From the NCBI GenBank assembly GCA_002360925.1, contig DERN01000014.1:1-64000 (forward strand): DNA of 64,000 nucleotides, written 5' to 3'. The notes under the pieces are model-generated. The model did no database searches. It was not told where the DNA came from and was given only the letters and a program-made list of their open reading frames with translations. The translations under genes were made by a program, and so were the position numbers. The DNA comes from Flavobacteriaceae bacterium UBA3339 (GTDB lineage: Bacteria > Bacteroidota > Bacteroidia > Flavobacteriales > Flavobacteriaceae). Shown one piece after another: positions 43,476-52,153 of this stretch. Each line of letters begins with the position of its first letter. Position 1 is the stretch's first letter.

Positions 43476-44057
43476 TTATAACTGAATTAAATGTTGATAT
43501 AATTTTTCCATTGGCATTCCTACAACATTTGTATAAGAACCGTTTATTTTTTCGATTCCGACCAAACCAATCCATTCTTGAATTCCATAAGCGCCAGCTT
43601 TGTCTAAAGGTTTGTAGGTTTCTACATAATAATCGATCGTTTCGTTTTCTAAATCATTAAATGTAACATCGGTACTATCGTAAAACGAAATGGTTTTAGA
43701 ATTCGTTTTAATGCAAACCGCGCTAATAACTTGATGTGTTTTACCAGAAAGTTGCATTAGCATTTGCTTGGCTTCGTTCAACGTTTCGGGTTTTCCAAAC
43801 GATTGATTTTCTAACCAAACAACCGTATCACACGTAATAACAATATCGTTATCATCTAAATTAGGAAAAGCCGAAACTTTTTGTTCGGCTATGTATAGAG
43901 CAATGTCTTTATCTTTTAAATGAAGCGGAAAACTTTCGTCGACATTCGCTGGTTTTATGGTAAAATCTAAACCTAAATCGGTTAAGAATTGTTTTCTTCT
44001 TGGTGAATTTGAGGCTAAAATAATGTTATGTAAACTGAATTTTTCCTTTAAAGTCAT
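43476..44057 (-). CDS. maf: Maf-like nucleotide pyrophosphatase
   Basis: 193 residues. ILASNSPRRKQFL is the nucleotide-binding motif. TCDTVVWLENQSFGKPE and KAGAYGIQEWIGLVGIEKINGSYTNVVGMP complete the family pattern. The variant residues point to the dTTP/UTP pyrophosphatase (YhdE) type, which removes modified nucleotides. It starts 1 nt after the UbiA-like gene and ends 1 nt before the MscS gene. Confidence 0.93.
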   Translation of the reverse strand: MTLKEKFSLHNIILASNSPRRKQFLTDLGLDFTIKPANVDESFPLHLKDKDIALYIAEQKVSAFPNLDDNDIVITCDTVVWLENQSFGKPETLNEAKQMLMQLSGKTHQVISAVCIKTNSKTISFYDSTDVTFNDLENETIDYYVETYKPLDKAGAYGIQEWIGLVGIEKINGSYTNVVGMPMEKLYQHLIQL

Positions 44058-44058
44058 T

Positions 44059-44952
44059 TTATTTTAAATTAAAAAATAAAACTACTATAGAAAAAATAGT
44101 TAACCAAATGATTATGTTTAAAATATTGTTTACGAAATCAAAATCCTTTGTTGTTTTAGCATTCCATAGCTTCATCATGTAAAAAAGATAGGGAAGAATA
44201 ACAGCTAAACTAATATATCCAATAAGATATGTAAGATTTAAGTGTACAACACAAAAAGCAATGATTAATATTAAAGGAAGTAAAGATAAATAGGTTGTTC
44301 TTTTAGCGCCAATTAATCTTCCGTGTAATGTTGCCAATGATTTTCGTTGATGTTTAATATCCAATTCCATAAATTTTAAATCTAAAAGAATTGTTTTTAC
44401 AAAATACAAAAACCACAATAAGCCGCAAATTTGCAGTGAAATAGTTAATAATTGTTGCTTTTCGGGCATTTGTATTTCGTTTGTTTGTAATGAAGGCATT
44501 AAATCGATCGATACCAATGTAAAAAAAGGAGATGAAATAATTAAAGAATAAATAATATTATCGAAAACCAATATTTTTCGCCATTGCGTTATATAAAGAT
44601 AAATGATTGCTGCCAACGCAAGAAAAAAACCAAAATAATAGGTTTTATTGATTGAATTAGCAACGAAGAAGCTAATTCCTATTCCTAAAACATTTACGGC
44701 TAAATATTTATAATAAGCATTTTCAGAATTCTTAATAAAGATTTTAGAAGGAAATTCTTCTTGTAGTACAATTCTATATAATAAAACGCCTCCATACATG
44801 ATTACTCCAATTGCTAATAAGAATAATCCATAAAAAAACTTAGAAAGTCCTAAATTAGCTATCAAATTTTCGAATAAAACAAAACGGAATAATAAAACCG
44901 TAATGATTACCTGCAACATTATTTGCAATTGATCTTTTTTTAAAACTTTCAT
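44059..44952 (-). CDS. UbiA-superfamily membrane protein with degenerate catalytic motifs
   Basis: 297 residues with about nine membrane helices. Position between KdsC-like and maf is where other Flavobacteriaceae carry a UbiA prenyltransferase (geranylgeranylglycerol-phosphate type). The second Asp motif is partly kept (LDLKFMELDIKHQRKSLATL, compared with KDLxxxxGDxxxxxxTLP), and the C-terminal MKLWNAKTT also fits. The first motif (NDxxDxxxD) is gone: this region reads LYRIVLQEEFPSKIFIKN. Prenyl transfer is thus doubtful; a repurposed membrane protein is possible. Confidence 0.65.
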   Translation of the reverse strand: MKVLKKDQLQIMLQVIITVLLFRFVLFENLIANLGLSKFFYGLFLLAIGVIMYGGVLLYRIVLQEEFPSKIFIKNSENAYYKYLAVNVLGIGISFFVANSINKTYYFGFFLALAAIIYLYITQWRKILVFDNIIYSLIISSPFFTLVSIDLMPSLQTNEIQMPEKQQLLTISLQICGLLWFLYFVKTILLDLKFMELDIKHQRKSLATLHGRLIGAKRTTYLSLLPLILIIAFCVVHLNLTYLIGYISLAVILPYLFYMMKLWNAKTTKDFDFVNNILNIIIWLTIFSIVVLFFNLK

Positions 44953-44971
44953 AAGTCTATGATATTAAATG

Positions 44972-45499
44972 TTAATCAAACTTTGCTTCGAAATGCTCAA
45001 GCCATTTTCCTTGAACTTTCATAACCTGTTCAATTACATCTCGGACAGCACCTTTTCCTCCATCTATATGCGAAATGTATTTGCTCAGTTTTTTAATTTC
45101 CGGAACAGCATCTTGCGGACAAGTTGGCATTCCTACTTTTTGCATTACCCAATAATCCGGAATATCGTCGCCCATGTATAAAATCTGATTTGGTTTTATA
45201 TGGTTTACATCGATGTATTCTTGATAAATAGCAACTTTGTCTGAAACGCCCAAATGAATATCGTATAAACCTAAATTTCGTAATCGAGTTCTTACGCCTT
45301 CATTGGATCCGCCTGAAATTATACAGACATTATATCCTTTTTCAATTGCGGCTTTCATTGCAAAGCCGTCTCTAATATTCATACTTCTTAATAATTCGCC
45401 AGATTGTGTAACCTGAATGGTTCCATCTGTTAAAACGCCATCAACATCAAAAATAAATGTAGTGATTTCGCTTAGGTATTCTTTGTAACTTTTAGACAT
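44972..45499 (-). CDS. KdsC-like HAD phosphatase
   Basis: 175 residues, cap-less HAD fold. Motif I FDVDGVLTDG, motif II CIISGGSN, motif III Lys near SDKVAIY, motif IV MGDDIPD. Matches 3-deoxy-D-manno-octulosonate 8-phosphate phosphatase, a step in lipopolysaccharide Kdo synthesis. It overlaps the DUF2520 gene by 8 nt. Some close relatives act on other sugar phosphates, so I leave the symbol open. Confidence 0.88.
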   Translation of the reverse strand: MSKSYKEYLSEITTFIFDVDGVLTDGTIQVTQSGELLRSMNIRDGFAMKAAIEKGYNVCIISGGSNEGVRTRLRNLGLYDIHLGVSDKVAIYQEYIDVNHIKPNQILYMGDDIPDYWVMQKVGMPTCPQDAVPEIKKLSKYISHIDGGKGAVRDVIEQVMKVQGKWLEHFEAKFD

Positions 45500-46238
45500 T
45501 TTGAATTGATTCGGTAATTTGTTTATATATGTTTTTATATGTTTTGTTTGTTAAAAAATCCTCGTGTGCTGAAATCGTTTTTTCATCGTGCCGAATAGCA
45601 GGTCCTGTTTGAGCTTCTTTCGGGGTTAGAAATCGGATTTTGTCAGCTGTTTCCTGAATTAACGGTTGTAATATCTCGAACGGAATTTCGTTTTCTTTAC
45701 AAATTTCACTTCCAATCGTGTACATATGATTCGCAAAGTTACTTACAAAAACGGCTGAAACATGTAAACTTTTTCGCTGCTCAGAAGATATTTCGTAAAC
45801 CTTATCAGATAAAATCTCTGACAATTTCTTTAGAATAAACATATCTTCAGTTTGTTGTGTTTCCAAACACAAAGGAACTTTTTTAAAATCGATCGATTTA
45901 TTTTTTGAGAACGTTTGCAAAGGATATAAAACTCCTTTTCGGTTTTTATCATTTAAAACATTCATATTCGTTGTGCCAGATGTATGAACAACAAAATGAT
46001 TTGAATACGGAATTGTATTCGAAACTTCTGAAATAGCTCCATCCGAAACCGAAATAATCGTAATATCGGCCGGTTTTAAGTCTTTTATTTCACTAATTAA
46101 TTCATTCGGAACATATTCTAAAACTTTTTCTTTAGAACGAACTCCAACTTGTTGTAATTTAAAATCACTCAAATTCTTGATAACTTGTATCAAATGATAC
46201 GCAACATTACCAGAACCTATTATATTTATAGTTTTCAT
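45492..46238 (-). CDS. Rossmann-fold / DUF2520 protein
   Basis: 248 residues. N-terminal NAD(P)-binding motif IIGSGNVAYHL and a C-terminal helical DUF2520 domain (HVSAVFVSNFANHMYTIGSEIC; TGPAIRHDEKTI). Related to ketopantoate and pyrroline-5-carboxylate reductases, but the substrate is not known. First gene of an eight-gene operon; its -7 box sits 5 nt before the ATG, so the message may be leaderless. Confidence 0.88.
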   Translation of the reverse strand: MKTINIIGSGNVAYHLIQVIKNLSDFKLQQVGVRSKEKVLEYVPNELISEIKDLKPADITIISVSDGAISEVSNTIPYSNHFVVHTSGTTNMNVLNDKNRKGVLYPLQTFSKNKSIDFKKVPLCLETQQTEDMFILKKLSEILSDKVYEISSEQRKSLHVSAVFVSNFANHMYTIGSEICKENEIPFEILQPLIQETADKIRFLTPKEAQTGPAIRHDEKTISAHEDFLTNKTYKNIYKQITESIQNV

Positions 46239-46243
46239 AAACC

Positions 46244-46251
46244 CAAAATTA
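46244..46251 (-). promoter_or_regulatory. -7 promoter box (TAATTTTG) of the DUF2520-symporter operon
   Basis: Exact consensus, 5 nt before the ATG at 46238. Confidence 0.6.
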
Positions 46252-46389
46252 CAGTAAGTTGAATTGCTTTATGATAAATTTAATAAAATTTTGTTCACTT
46301 TTTAAAAATTAAAATAAATTTCCTTCATAAATTACTTTCTAGTTGAAACATATAACATATATTTTAAAAATCCTTCCAATAATTTTCAC

Positions 46390-46397
46390 TAATTTTG
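46390..46397 (+). promoter_or_regulatory. -7 promoter box (TAATTTTG) for the ABC-F gene
   Basis: Exact consensus 20 nt upstream of the start codon. Confidence 0.6.
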
Positions 46398-46417
46398 CAG
46401 TTTAAAAAACAACAATT

Positions 46418-48034
46418 ATGTTAACAGTTTCAAATTTATCGGTACAATTTGGAAAACGCATTTTATTCGATGAAGTAAATGCAACTTTTACACAAGGAAA
46501 TTGCTACGGAATCATTGGAGCAAACGGTGCAGGAAAATCTACATTTTTAAAGATAATAGCTGGAGATATTGATCCAACTTCAGGACACGTTATATTAGAA
46601 CCAGGAAAACGTATGTCGGTTTTAAACCAAAATCACAATATGTTCGATGAACAAACGGTTTTGGAAACAGTTTTAATGGGAAATAAAGTTTTGTACGCTG
46701 TTAAAAAGGAAATGGATGATCTTTATGCAGATTATTCTGACGAAAATGCAGATCGTATTGGTGAACTTCAAATTCAGTTTGATGAAATGAATGGTTGGAA
46801 TGCAGATTCTGATGCAGCTTCATTGCTTTCGAACTTAGGAATTTCAGAGGATTTTCATTATACTTTAATGGCTGATATGGAACCAAAGTTAAAAGTTCGT
46901 GTGTTATTAGCACAAGCTTTATTTGGAAATCCAGACGTATTGATTATGGATGAACCTACCAACGATTTGGATTTTGAAACCATTGGTTGGTTAGAAAATT
47001 TCTTAGCAAATTACGAAAATACAGTTTTAGTTGTATCGCACGACCGTCACTTTTTAGATGCTGTTTGTACGCATATTTCGGATATCGATTTCGGAAAAAT
47101 CAATCATTACTCAGGAAACTATACGTTTTGGTACGAATCTTCTCAATTAGCTGCAAAACAACGTGCACAACAAAATAAGAAAGCGGAAGAAAAGAAAGCT
47201 GAATTAGAAGAATTTATTCGTCGTTTCTCTGCGAACGTTGCGAAATCGAAACAAGCTACTTCTCGTAAAAAAATGATCGAGAAATTAAATGTAAACGAAA
47301 TTAAACCTTCTTCACGTCGTTATCCTGCTATTATTTTTGAACAGGAACGCGAAGCTGGAGATCAAATTTTAAATATTAAAGGTTTATCGGCTTCTGTAGA
47401 AGGAGAAGTTCTTTTTAAAGATGTCGATTTTAACATGGCAAAAGGTGACAAAGTGATTGTTTTCTCTAAAGATTCTCGTGCTACAACTGCCTTTTATGAA
47501 ATATTGAATGAAAATTTAAAAGCAGATTCAGGAGTTTTTGAATGGGGAATTACCACAATTCAATCTTATTTACCTGCTGATAATCACCATTTCTTTACCG
47601 AAGATTTAACTTTAGTAGATTGGTTACGTCAATGGGCAAAAACGGAAGAAGAACGCGATGAAGTTTATATTCGCGGATTCTTAGGAAAAATGATTTTCTC
47701 TGGAGAAGAAGCTTTGAAAAAAGGTTCGGTATTATCAGGAGGAGAAAAAGTTCGCTGTATGCTTTCTAGAATGATGATGTTACGTGCAAACGTTTTAATG
47801 TTAGACGAACCAACAAATCATTTAGACTTAGAATCGATTACAGCTTTTAACAACTCATTAAAAAACTTTAAAGGTTCAGTTTTATTTACAACACATGACC
47901 ACGAGTTTGCTCAAACTGTAGGAAATCGAATTTTAGAATTGACTCCAAATGGTGTAATTGATCGTTACATGACATTCGATGAATATTTAGACGATCCAAA
48001 AATCAAAGAATTAAGAACAAAAATGTATTCTTAA
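46418..48034 (+). CDS. ABC-F ATPase, YbiT/YkpA-like
   Basis: 538 residues, two ABC domains without membrane segments. First domain: GANGAGKST, VLIMDEPTNDLD. Its signature region reads ADMEPKLKVRVLLAQ instead of LSGGE, as in YbiT-type proteins. Second domain: signature VLSGGEKVRCMLS and LMLDEPTNHLD, but the Walker A region is VIVFSKDSRATTAFYEIL, without GxxGxGKST. ABC-F proteins act at the ribosome E site. The charged linker (about 245-320) is the P-site tRNA-interaction motif region. Monocistronic. Confidence 0.92.
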   Translation: MLTVSNLSVQFGKRILFDEVNATFTQGNCYGIIGANGAGKSTFLKIIAGDIDPTSGHVILEPGKRMSVLNQNHNMFDEQTVLETVLMGNKVLYAVKKEMDDLYADYSDENADRIGELQIQFDEMNGWNADSDAASLLSNLGISEDFHYTLMADMEPKLKVRVLLAQALFGNPDVLIMDEPTNDLDFETIGWLENFLANYENTVLVVSHDRHFLDAVCTHISDIDFGKINHYSGNYTFWYESSQLAAKQRAQQNKKAEEKKAELEEFIRRFSANVAKSKQATSRKKMIEKLNVNEIKPSSRRYPAIIFEQEREAGDQILNIKGLSASVEGEVLFKDVDFNMAKGDKVIVFSKDSRATTAFYEILNENLKADSGVFEWGITTIQSYLPADNHHFFTEDLTLVDWLRQWAKTEEERDEVYIRGFLGKMIFSGEEALKKGSVLSGGEKVRCMLSRMMMLRANVLMLDEPTNHLDLESITAFNNSLKNFKGSVLFTTHDHEFAQTVGNRILELTPNGVIDRYMTFDEYLDDPKIKELRTKMYS

Positions 48035-48039
48035 ATACT

Positions 48040-48070
48040 AAAAAATCCGAAACATTGTTTCGGATTTTTT
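48040..48070 (+). terminator. Terminator after the ABC-F gene
   Basis: Perfect arms AAAAAATCCGAAAC and GTTTCGGATTTTTT with a 3-nt loop. Confidence 0.9.
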
Positions 48071-48183
48071 ATTTGAAGTTTAGAAATAAATCAAATTTAG
48101 GCATCTATAGTTTTGATAATAAGGTTATTGTTTTTTGTTGTAAAATTAGCGTGAAATTAAATTGGTAATTCTTAAAAAATAAT

Positions 48184-48191
48184 TAAATTTG
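48184..48191 (+). promoter_or_regulatory. -7 promoter box (TAAATTTG) for tRNA-Arg
   Basis: Exact consensus 74 nt upstream of the tRNA. The interval between them has no other feature. Confidence 0.5.
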
Positions 48192-48264
48192 CAACGGCTT
48201 AATCTTGTATAACTCTATGGTTAATTTCTAAAACTAAAAGTTAATCAGAATATGAAATAGACTA

Positions 48265-48338
48265 GGTCCAGTAGCTCAGCTGGATAGAGCAACTGCCTTC
48301 TAAGCAGTAGGTCTCAGGTTCGAATCCTGACTGGATCA
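48265..48338 (+). tRNA. tRNA-Arg (anticodon TCT)
   Basis: Cloverleaf seen: acceptor GGTCCAG/CTGGATC (one G-U pair), D-arm GCTCAGCTGGATAGAGC, anticodon stem ACTGC/GCAGT with loop CTTCTAA (anticodon TCT, reads AGA/AGG), T-arm CAGGTTCGAATCCTG. CCA is not encoded. No integrase is beside it, so the tRNA is not visibly used as an attachment site. Confidence 0.97.
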
Positions 48339-48370
48339 CAAATTTTAGAATAAAATTCTAAATGTGTTTA

Positions 48371-48398
48371 AAAAAACTCGCTACTAGCGAGTTTTTTT
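48371..48398 (+). terminator. Terminator after tRNA-Arg
   Basis: Arms AAAAAACTCGCTA and TAGCGAGTTTTTT with a 1-nt spacer. The 200 nt beyond it are AT-rich and show nothing else. Confidence 0.88.
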
Positions 48399-48599
48399 AT
48401 TAGTATACCTTCCTATTAAATAGTGAATATCACATATTCTTTTTCTCTTAATAATTATACTGACTTATTTACTAAAAGTTTTAAATTAATAAATATTATT
48501 TTCATTATAAGACTGAAAAAATGTTTTCTTAATTTTGATAATATTACTCTTAAGATAAATCGGAAATTCGTTTGTGAAAATATTATCTTGTTAAATTAG

Positions 48600-48622
48600 A
48601 AAAGGTTCATTTAGAACCTTTT
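48600..48622 (-). terminator. Terminator after the outer-membrane protein gene
   Basis: AAAAGGTTC (48600-48608) and GAACCTTTT (48614-48622) form a 9-bp stem directly after the stop codon on the minus strand. Confidence 0.65.
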
Positions 48623-49231
48623 TTATAATCTATTTTTAGCGAATGTAAATCCTATTTTGGCGGATACAAAGTTGTATTTATTTAAATAATCTTCCCAATT
48701 ACGATTAGTTTCGGTTTTTAACTTTGTTATCGAATATTTTAATCCAAACATAAAATAAGAACCGTTGCTTATTTTATATTCATAATCTAATCCCAAACCT
48801 ACACCATTACTATCATATTTTAGTTTTTTAGATTGGTATTTTGCTCTAAAATCGGTGTAATCGTATGAAATATAAGGTTCTAGAAGACTACTTTTTGAAA
48901 TTGGCTGAAAATAACTTACATAAGGACCAATTGTATAAAAGGATGTTTTATCAAAATCACCATAATATTGTGAGTTATCTACTTCCATTCCACCCATATT
49001 TCCGTGTAAACCAACAGTAAATTGGTTGATATGAAAAACTCCTAAACGAGCATAAATTACAGGAACTGCTGTTCGATGCGCTTCGCCCATCATACTTTTA
49101 TTTGGTAATAAATTAGAAACGCCTAAACCAACTTGGAAGTCTTTAACAAACCAAATTTCGTTTTTAGCAGATTCTTGAGAAAAAACAAAAGTAGAACTCA
49201 AAAGAGTTATTGAGAAGAATAGTTTTTTCAT
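48623..49231 (-). CDS. Outer-membrane beta-barrel protein
   Basis: 202 residues, signal peptide MKKLFFSITLLSSTFVFS. Alternating strands (FQVGLGVSNLLP, FTVGLHGNMGG, YTIGPYVSYFQPIS, GVGLGLDYEYKISNG, FVSAKIGFTF) indicate an eight- to ten-strand barrel of the OmpW/OmpX size class. Last gene of a minus-strand operon, 3 nt after a lipoprotein gene, suggesting they act together. Function unknown. Confidence 0.78.
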   Translation of the reverse strand: MKKLFFSITLLSSTFVFSQESAKNEIWFVKDFQVGLGVSNLLPNKSMMGEAHRTAVPVIYARLGVFHINQFTVGLHGNMGGMEVDNSQYYGDFDKTSFYTIGPYVSYFQPISKSSLLEPYISYDYTDFRAKYQSKKLKYDSNGVGLGLDYEYKISNGSYFMFGLKYSITKLKTETNRNWEDYLNKYNFVSAKIGFTFAKNRL

Positions 49232-49234
49232 CGT

Positions 49235-49651
49235 TTAAAAATTTAAGGTTCCTAGATTAGCATAATAATTTGCCGAATTATACTCCGAAATATATCCGTA
49301 TGTTTTTACAGCATTATATGATGAAACTCTTATTTTATAAACATTTGTTTCTGTACTTCGAGGAAAACTAAGGCTTACTTTTCCATTTTTATCAGCTCTA
49401 ATTACAGCAATTGCACTTCCGCTTCCAGATTCGTGATAATAATAATTATCTTCATAATTATCAATCTGAGCAATTATACCATTCTTTGGAGTGTTCCAAG
49501 AAGGAAATACTTCAATTTTAGCGTAAGATAGTGGTTCATTGTTCGAAACTACAATTCCTTCTACTACGATTCGTTCGTCTCCGTTGTAATAATCTATTTC
49601 GCAGGAAGACAAACACACAGTTCCTAAAAAAAATACAAGTGTTTTTTTCAT
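49235..49651 (-). CDS. Lipoprotein with transthyretin-like domain
   Basis: 138 residues. Lipobox CLSSC with lipidated Cys at 17. The body (RIVVEGIVVSNNEPLSYAKIEVFP ... KNGKVSLSFPRSTETNVYKIRVS) has the pattern of a carboxypeptidase-regulatory-like (transthyretin) domain. Probably outer-membrane anchored. It is 4 nt after the thioesterase gene and 3 nt before the barrel gene. Confidence 0.78.
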   Translation of the reverse strand: MKKTLVFFLGTVCLSSCEIDYYNGDERIVVEGIVVSNNEPLSYAKIEVFPSWNTPKNGIIAQIDNYEDNYYYHESGSGSAIAVIRADKNGKVSLSFPRSTETNVYKIRVSSYNAVKTYGYISEYNSANYYANLGTLNF

Positions 49652-49655
49652 TTTT

Positions 49656-50393
49656 CTAGTGTTTTAATTCAATTTTCATTGTAAAACAAATACTTTCATC
49701 TCGTTTTACATAAAAGTAAATATATTCATTTTCTTGAAATAAAAAAATAGTTACAATGTCTTGATAATGAACTTCTTTTATGTAGTTTAAGTCAATATTT
49801 TGAATTCGATTTTCTTCAATCCATTCTTTGGGAAGATAATCTAAACACCATTCAACATATTTTACGTTGTTTACGTGTCCAACAATATCTAAATCAGAAT
49901 AAAGGATTTCTTTTGAAGCAACCTTTTCGGCATTTTTGGTTAAATCTATTTTTCCAGTTGGAATTTGAGTCGCTTTTCGATCGGGAAATTGTTTTAATTC
50001 ATCATGACAAATCGCTAAAGGTTCCGGACGTCGTCGTTCGGTATTCAAAACGACCCATAAACTGCTTGCAGATGCAATTTTTTTTCCGTTTTGAGTAATT
50101 TCGAAATCACGGATTGAACGCATTCCTGCTAAATTTTCAATCCAAGTTTCGGTTTGAATGGTTTCGTGCCATTTTGGAAGATTGTCTTCTAATTCGATTC
50201 GCATTGTACTCAAAACCCAAGCTTGATTATGTTTTTGCATATCGAAATAACTCATTCCCCAAGAAGCCGAATGTAAAGCTGCCGTTTGCTGACAAAGATT
50301 ACTTAATTCGGTAATTTTTAATTGAGAATTTGTTCCGCATTGCGAGATATAAATTTCCCAATCTTTAATATAATTAGATTGCTTCTGATTCAT
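49656..50393 (-). CDS. Acyl-ACP thioesterase (FatA-like double hotdog)
   Basis: 245 residues, two hotdog domains. First: QTAALHSASWGMSYFDMQKHNQAWVLSTMRIELE. Second: LDIVGHVNNVKYVEWCLDYLP with the Asp-His-Asn-containing catalytic segment. It releases fatty acids from acyl-ACP. It overlaps miaA by 20 nt. The gene neighbourhood with miaA is common in Flavobacteriaceae. Confidence 0.9.
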   Translation of the reverse strand: MNQKQSNYIKDWEIYISQCGTNSQLKITELSNLCQQTAALHSASWGMSYFDMQKHNQAWVLSTMRIELEDNLPKWHETIQTETWIENLAGMRSIRDFEITQNGKKIASASSLWVVLNTERRRPEPLAICHDELKQFPDRKATQIPTGKIDLTKNAEKVASKEILYSDLDIVGHVNNVKYVEWCLDYLPKEWIEENRIQNIDLNYIKEVHYQDIVTIFLFQENEYIYFYVKRDESICFTMKIELKH

Positions 50394-51330
50394 TAATCTT
50401 TGTGTTTATGTACGAAACAATTTGATTTAAAGGTTGCTGGTACGAAAACCATTTTGTTTCTTCGTTTCGTTTAAACCAAGTCAATTGTCGTTTGGCAAAT
50501 CGGCGGGTATTTTTCTTAATTTCTTCGATTGCTTCGTCTAAAGAAAGTACTTCATCTAAAAAGTTAAATAACTCTTTGTATCCAACTGTTTGTAAAGCGT
50601 TTAAGTTTTGATTTTCTTTTAAATCTGCAACTTCTTTTAATAAACCTTGTTGCATCATGATATCTACACGACGATTAATTCTATCGTACATAATTTCTCG
50701 AGGAGCTTCCAAACCAATTAAAATAGGAGTGAAGTTGCGTTTGTTTTTATCTTGATTTAAAAACGAAGAATACGGTTTTTGAGATGCTTTGCAAACACCT
50801 ACAAAGCGTTTCATTCGTTGTGGATTAACCAATGTTTGAGGATTGGTATTTTGTAAAAAATGATAATATTCTGAATCAAATTTTAAAAGAAGTTCTTGTA
50901 AAGATTCAATTCCTTTTAAGTCGAAAAGCTGTTCTATTTCATCTTTAATTTCTTGCGAAACTTCCGGAAAATCGTCAAATCCTCTTAAAACAGCATCTAC
51001 ATACAAACCTGAACCACCAACTAAAACCTGAACATTATTTTCTTTAAATAATGTGTCGAGTAAAGGCAAAACCTCGCGTTCATAATCGCCCACATTATAG
51101 GATTCGAAAATGGATTTATTCTGAATAAAATGGTGTGTTACTTGTGCTAATTCTTCTTTTGAAGGGACCGCAGTTCCAATCGTCATTTCTTTAAAAAACT
51201 GACGACTATCGCACGAAACAACATCCGAATTAAAGTGTTTTGCCAATTCAATTGATAAAGCGGTTTTACCAATTGCAGTAGGACCAACAACACAAATTAA
51301 GTAATTGTGTTTAGAGTTTAACTTCTCCAT
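50374..51330 (-). CDS. miaA: tRNA dimethylallyltransferase
   Basis: 318 residues from ATG 51330 (the codon before it is a TTG). P-loop GPTAIGKTAL, SCDSRQFFKEMTIGTA, LVGGSGLYVDAVLRGFDD, and ALQTVGYKELFNFLDE near the C-terminus. It adds dimethylallyl to A37 of tRNAs reading UNN codons. Overlaps by 20 nt with genes on both sides, so it is embedded in a coupled operon. Confidence 0.96.
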   Translation of the reverse strand: MEKLNSKHNYLICVVGPTAIGKTALSIELAKHFNSDVVSCDSRQFFKEMTIGTAVPSKEELAQVTHHFIQNKSIFESYNVGDYEREVLPLLDTLFKENNVQVLVGGSGLYVDAVLRGFDDFPEVSQEIKDEIEQLFDLKGIESLQELLLKFDSEYYHFLQNTNPQTLVNPQRMKRFVGVCKASQKPYSSFLNQDKNKRNFTPILIGLEAPREIMYDRINRRVDIMMQQGLLKEVADLKENQNLNALQTVGYKELFNFLDEVLSLDEAIEEIKKNTRRFAKRQLTWFKRNEETKWFSYQQPLNQIVSYINTKINESEAI

Positions 51331-52153
51331 CAACTAATTTTTTACCACAATTGTAACAAAAGTTGGCATATTCGTTATAAATATAAGTTTTACATTTTGG
51401 ACAATGTGATTTTGCATTTTCTTTTCGTTTGTTTTTAGCAAGCTCGGCAGTAACAATTCCCGTAGGAACCGCAATAATTCCATAACCCATAATCATAATA
51501 AACGAAGCAATTGCTTTTCCAACAGGCGTAATTGGCGCAATATCTCCGTACCCGACTGTTGTCATAGTTACAATACACCAATAAATACTGTTTGGAATAT
51601 TCGTAAATCCGTTATGTCGTCCTTCAACCATAAACATAATTGTTCCTAAAATGATCGACATTACAACGATAAAATACACGAAAACAATAATTTTATTCAT
51701 ACTTGCCTTTAAGGAATCTTTGATATGTGAAGATTGGTTTAAGAAAGGAAGTAAGTCTAAAATAGCAAATAAACGCAATAAACGTAACGAACGAATAGTT
51801 GCCAAAAATTCTGATCCAGGAATAAAGAAACTCAAATACATTGGTAATAACGAAAGTAAATCCACCAAACCATAAAAGCTAAAAATATAACTTAAAGGTT
51901 TTTTGTTACTTATAATCCTAAGAATATATTCGATCGAAAAGAAAACCGTAATAATCCATTCACTGACAACCAAAAACGAGTGATATTTATCGTCGTAACG
52001 AATAACACTCGTCATCATAATCAAAATTAAACTTAAAAGGATAACTCCTAATAAAAGTAAATCGAATGTTTTACCGGCAAATGTGTTTGAGCCGTAAATA
52101 ATGATGTAAATCTTTTGTCTTAAGACTTCGTATTTAGTTTTTATATGTCTCAT
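51311..52153 (-). CDS. Voltage-gated-type K+ channel with C-terminal zinc ribbon
   Basis: 280 residues, six membrane segments. S4-like segment ATIRSLRLLRLFAIL, pore filter TMTTVGYGD, and inner helix MIMGYGIIAVPTGIV. The C-terminus carries CPKCKTYIYNEYANFCYNCGKK, a CxxC-x12-CxxC zinc ribbon. That ending is unusual for channels and may regulate gating or binding. It abuts the exonuclease gene (no gap) and overlaps miaA by 20 nt. Confidence 0.9.
   Translation of the reverse strand: MRHIKTKYEVLRQKIYIIIYGSNTFAGKTFDLLLLGVILLSLILIMMTSVIRYDDKYHSFLVVSEWIITVFFSIEYILRIISNKKPLSYIFSFYGLVDLLSLLPMYLSFFIPGSEFLATIRSLRLLRLFAILDLLPFLNQSSHIKDSLKASMNKIIVFVYFIVVMSIILGTIMFMVEGRHNGFTNIPNSIYWCIVTMTTVGYGDIAPITPVGKAIASFIMIMGYGIIAVPTGIVTAELAKNKRKENAKSHCPKCKTYIYNEYANFCYNCGKKLVDGEVKL

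Noticed and set aside
48265..48400. tRNA-Arg as an integration site
   Set aside because: No integrase, no duplicated tRNA end and no foreign block beside it.
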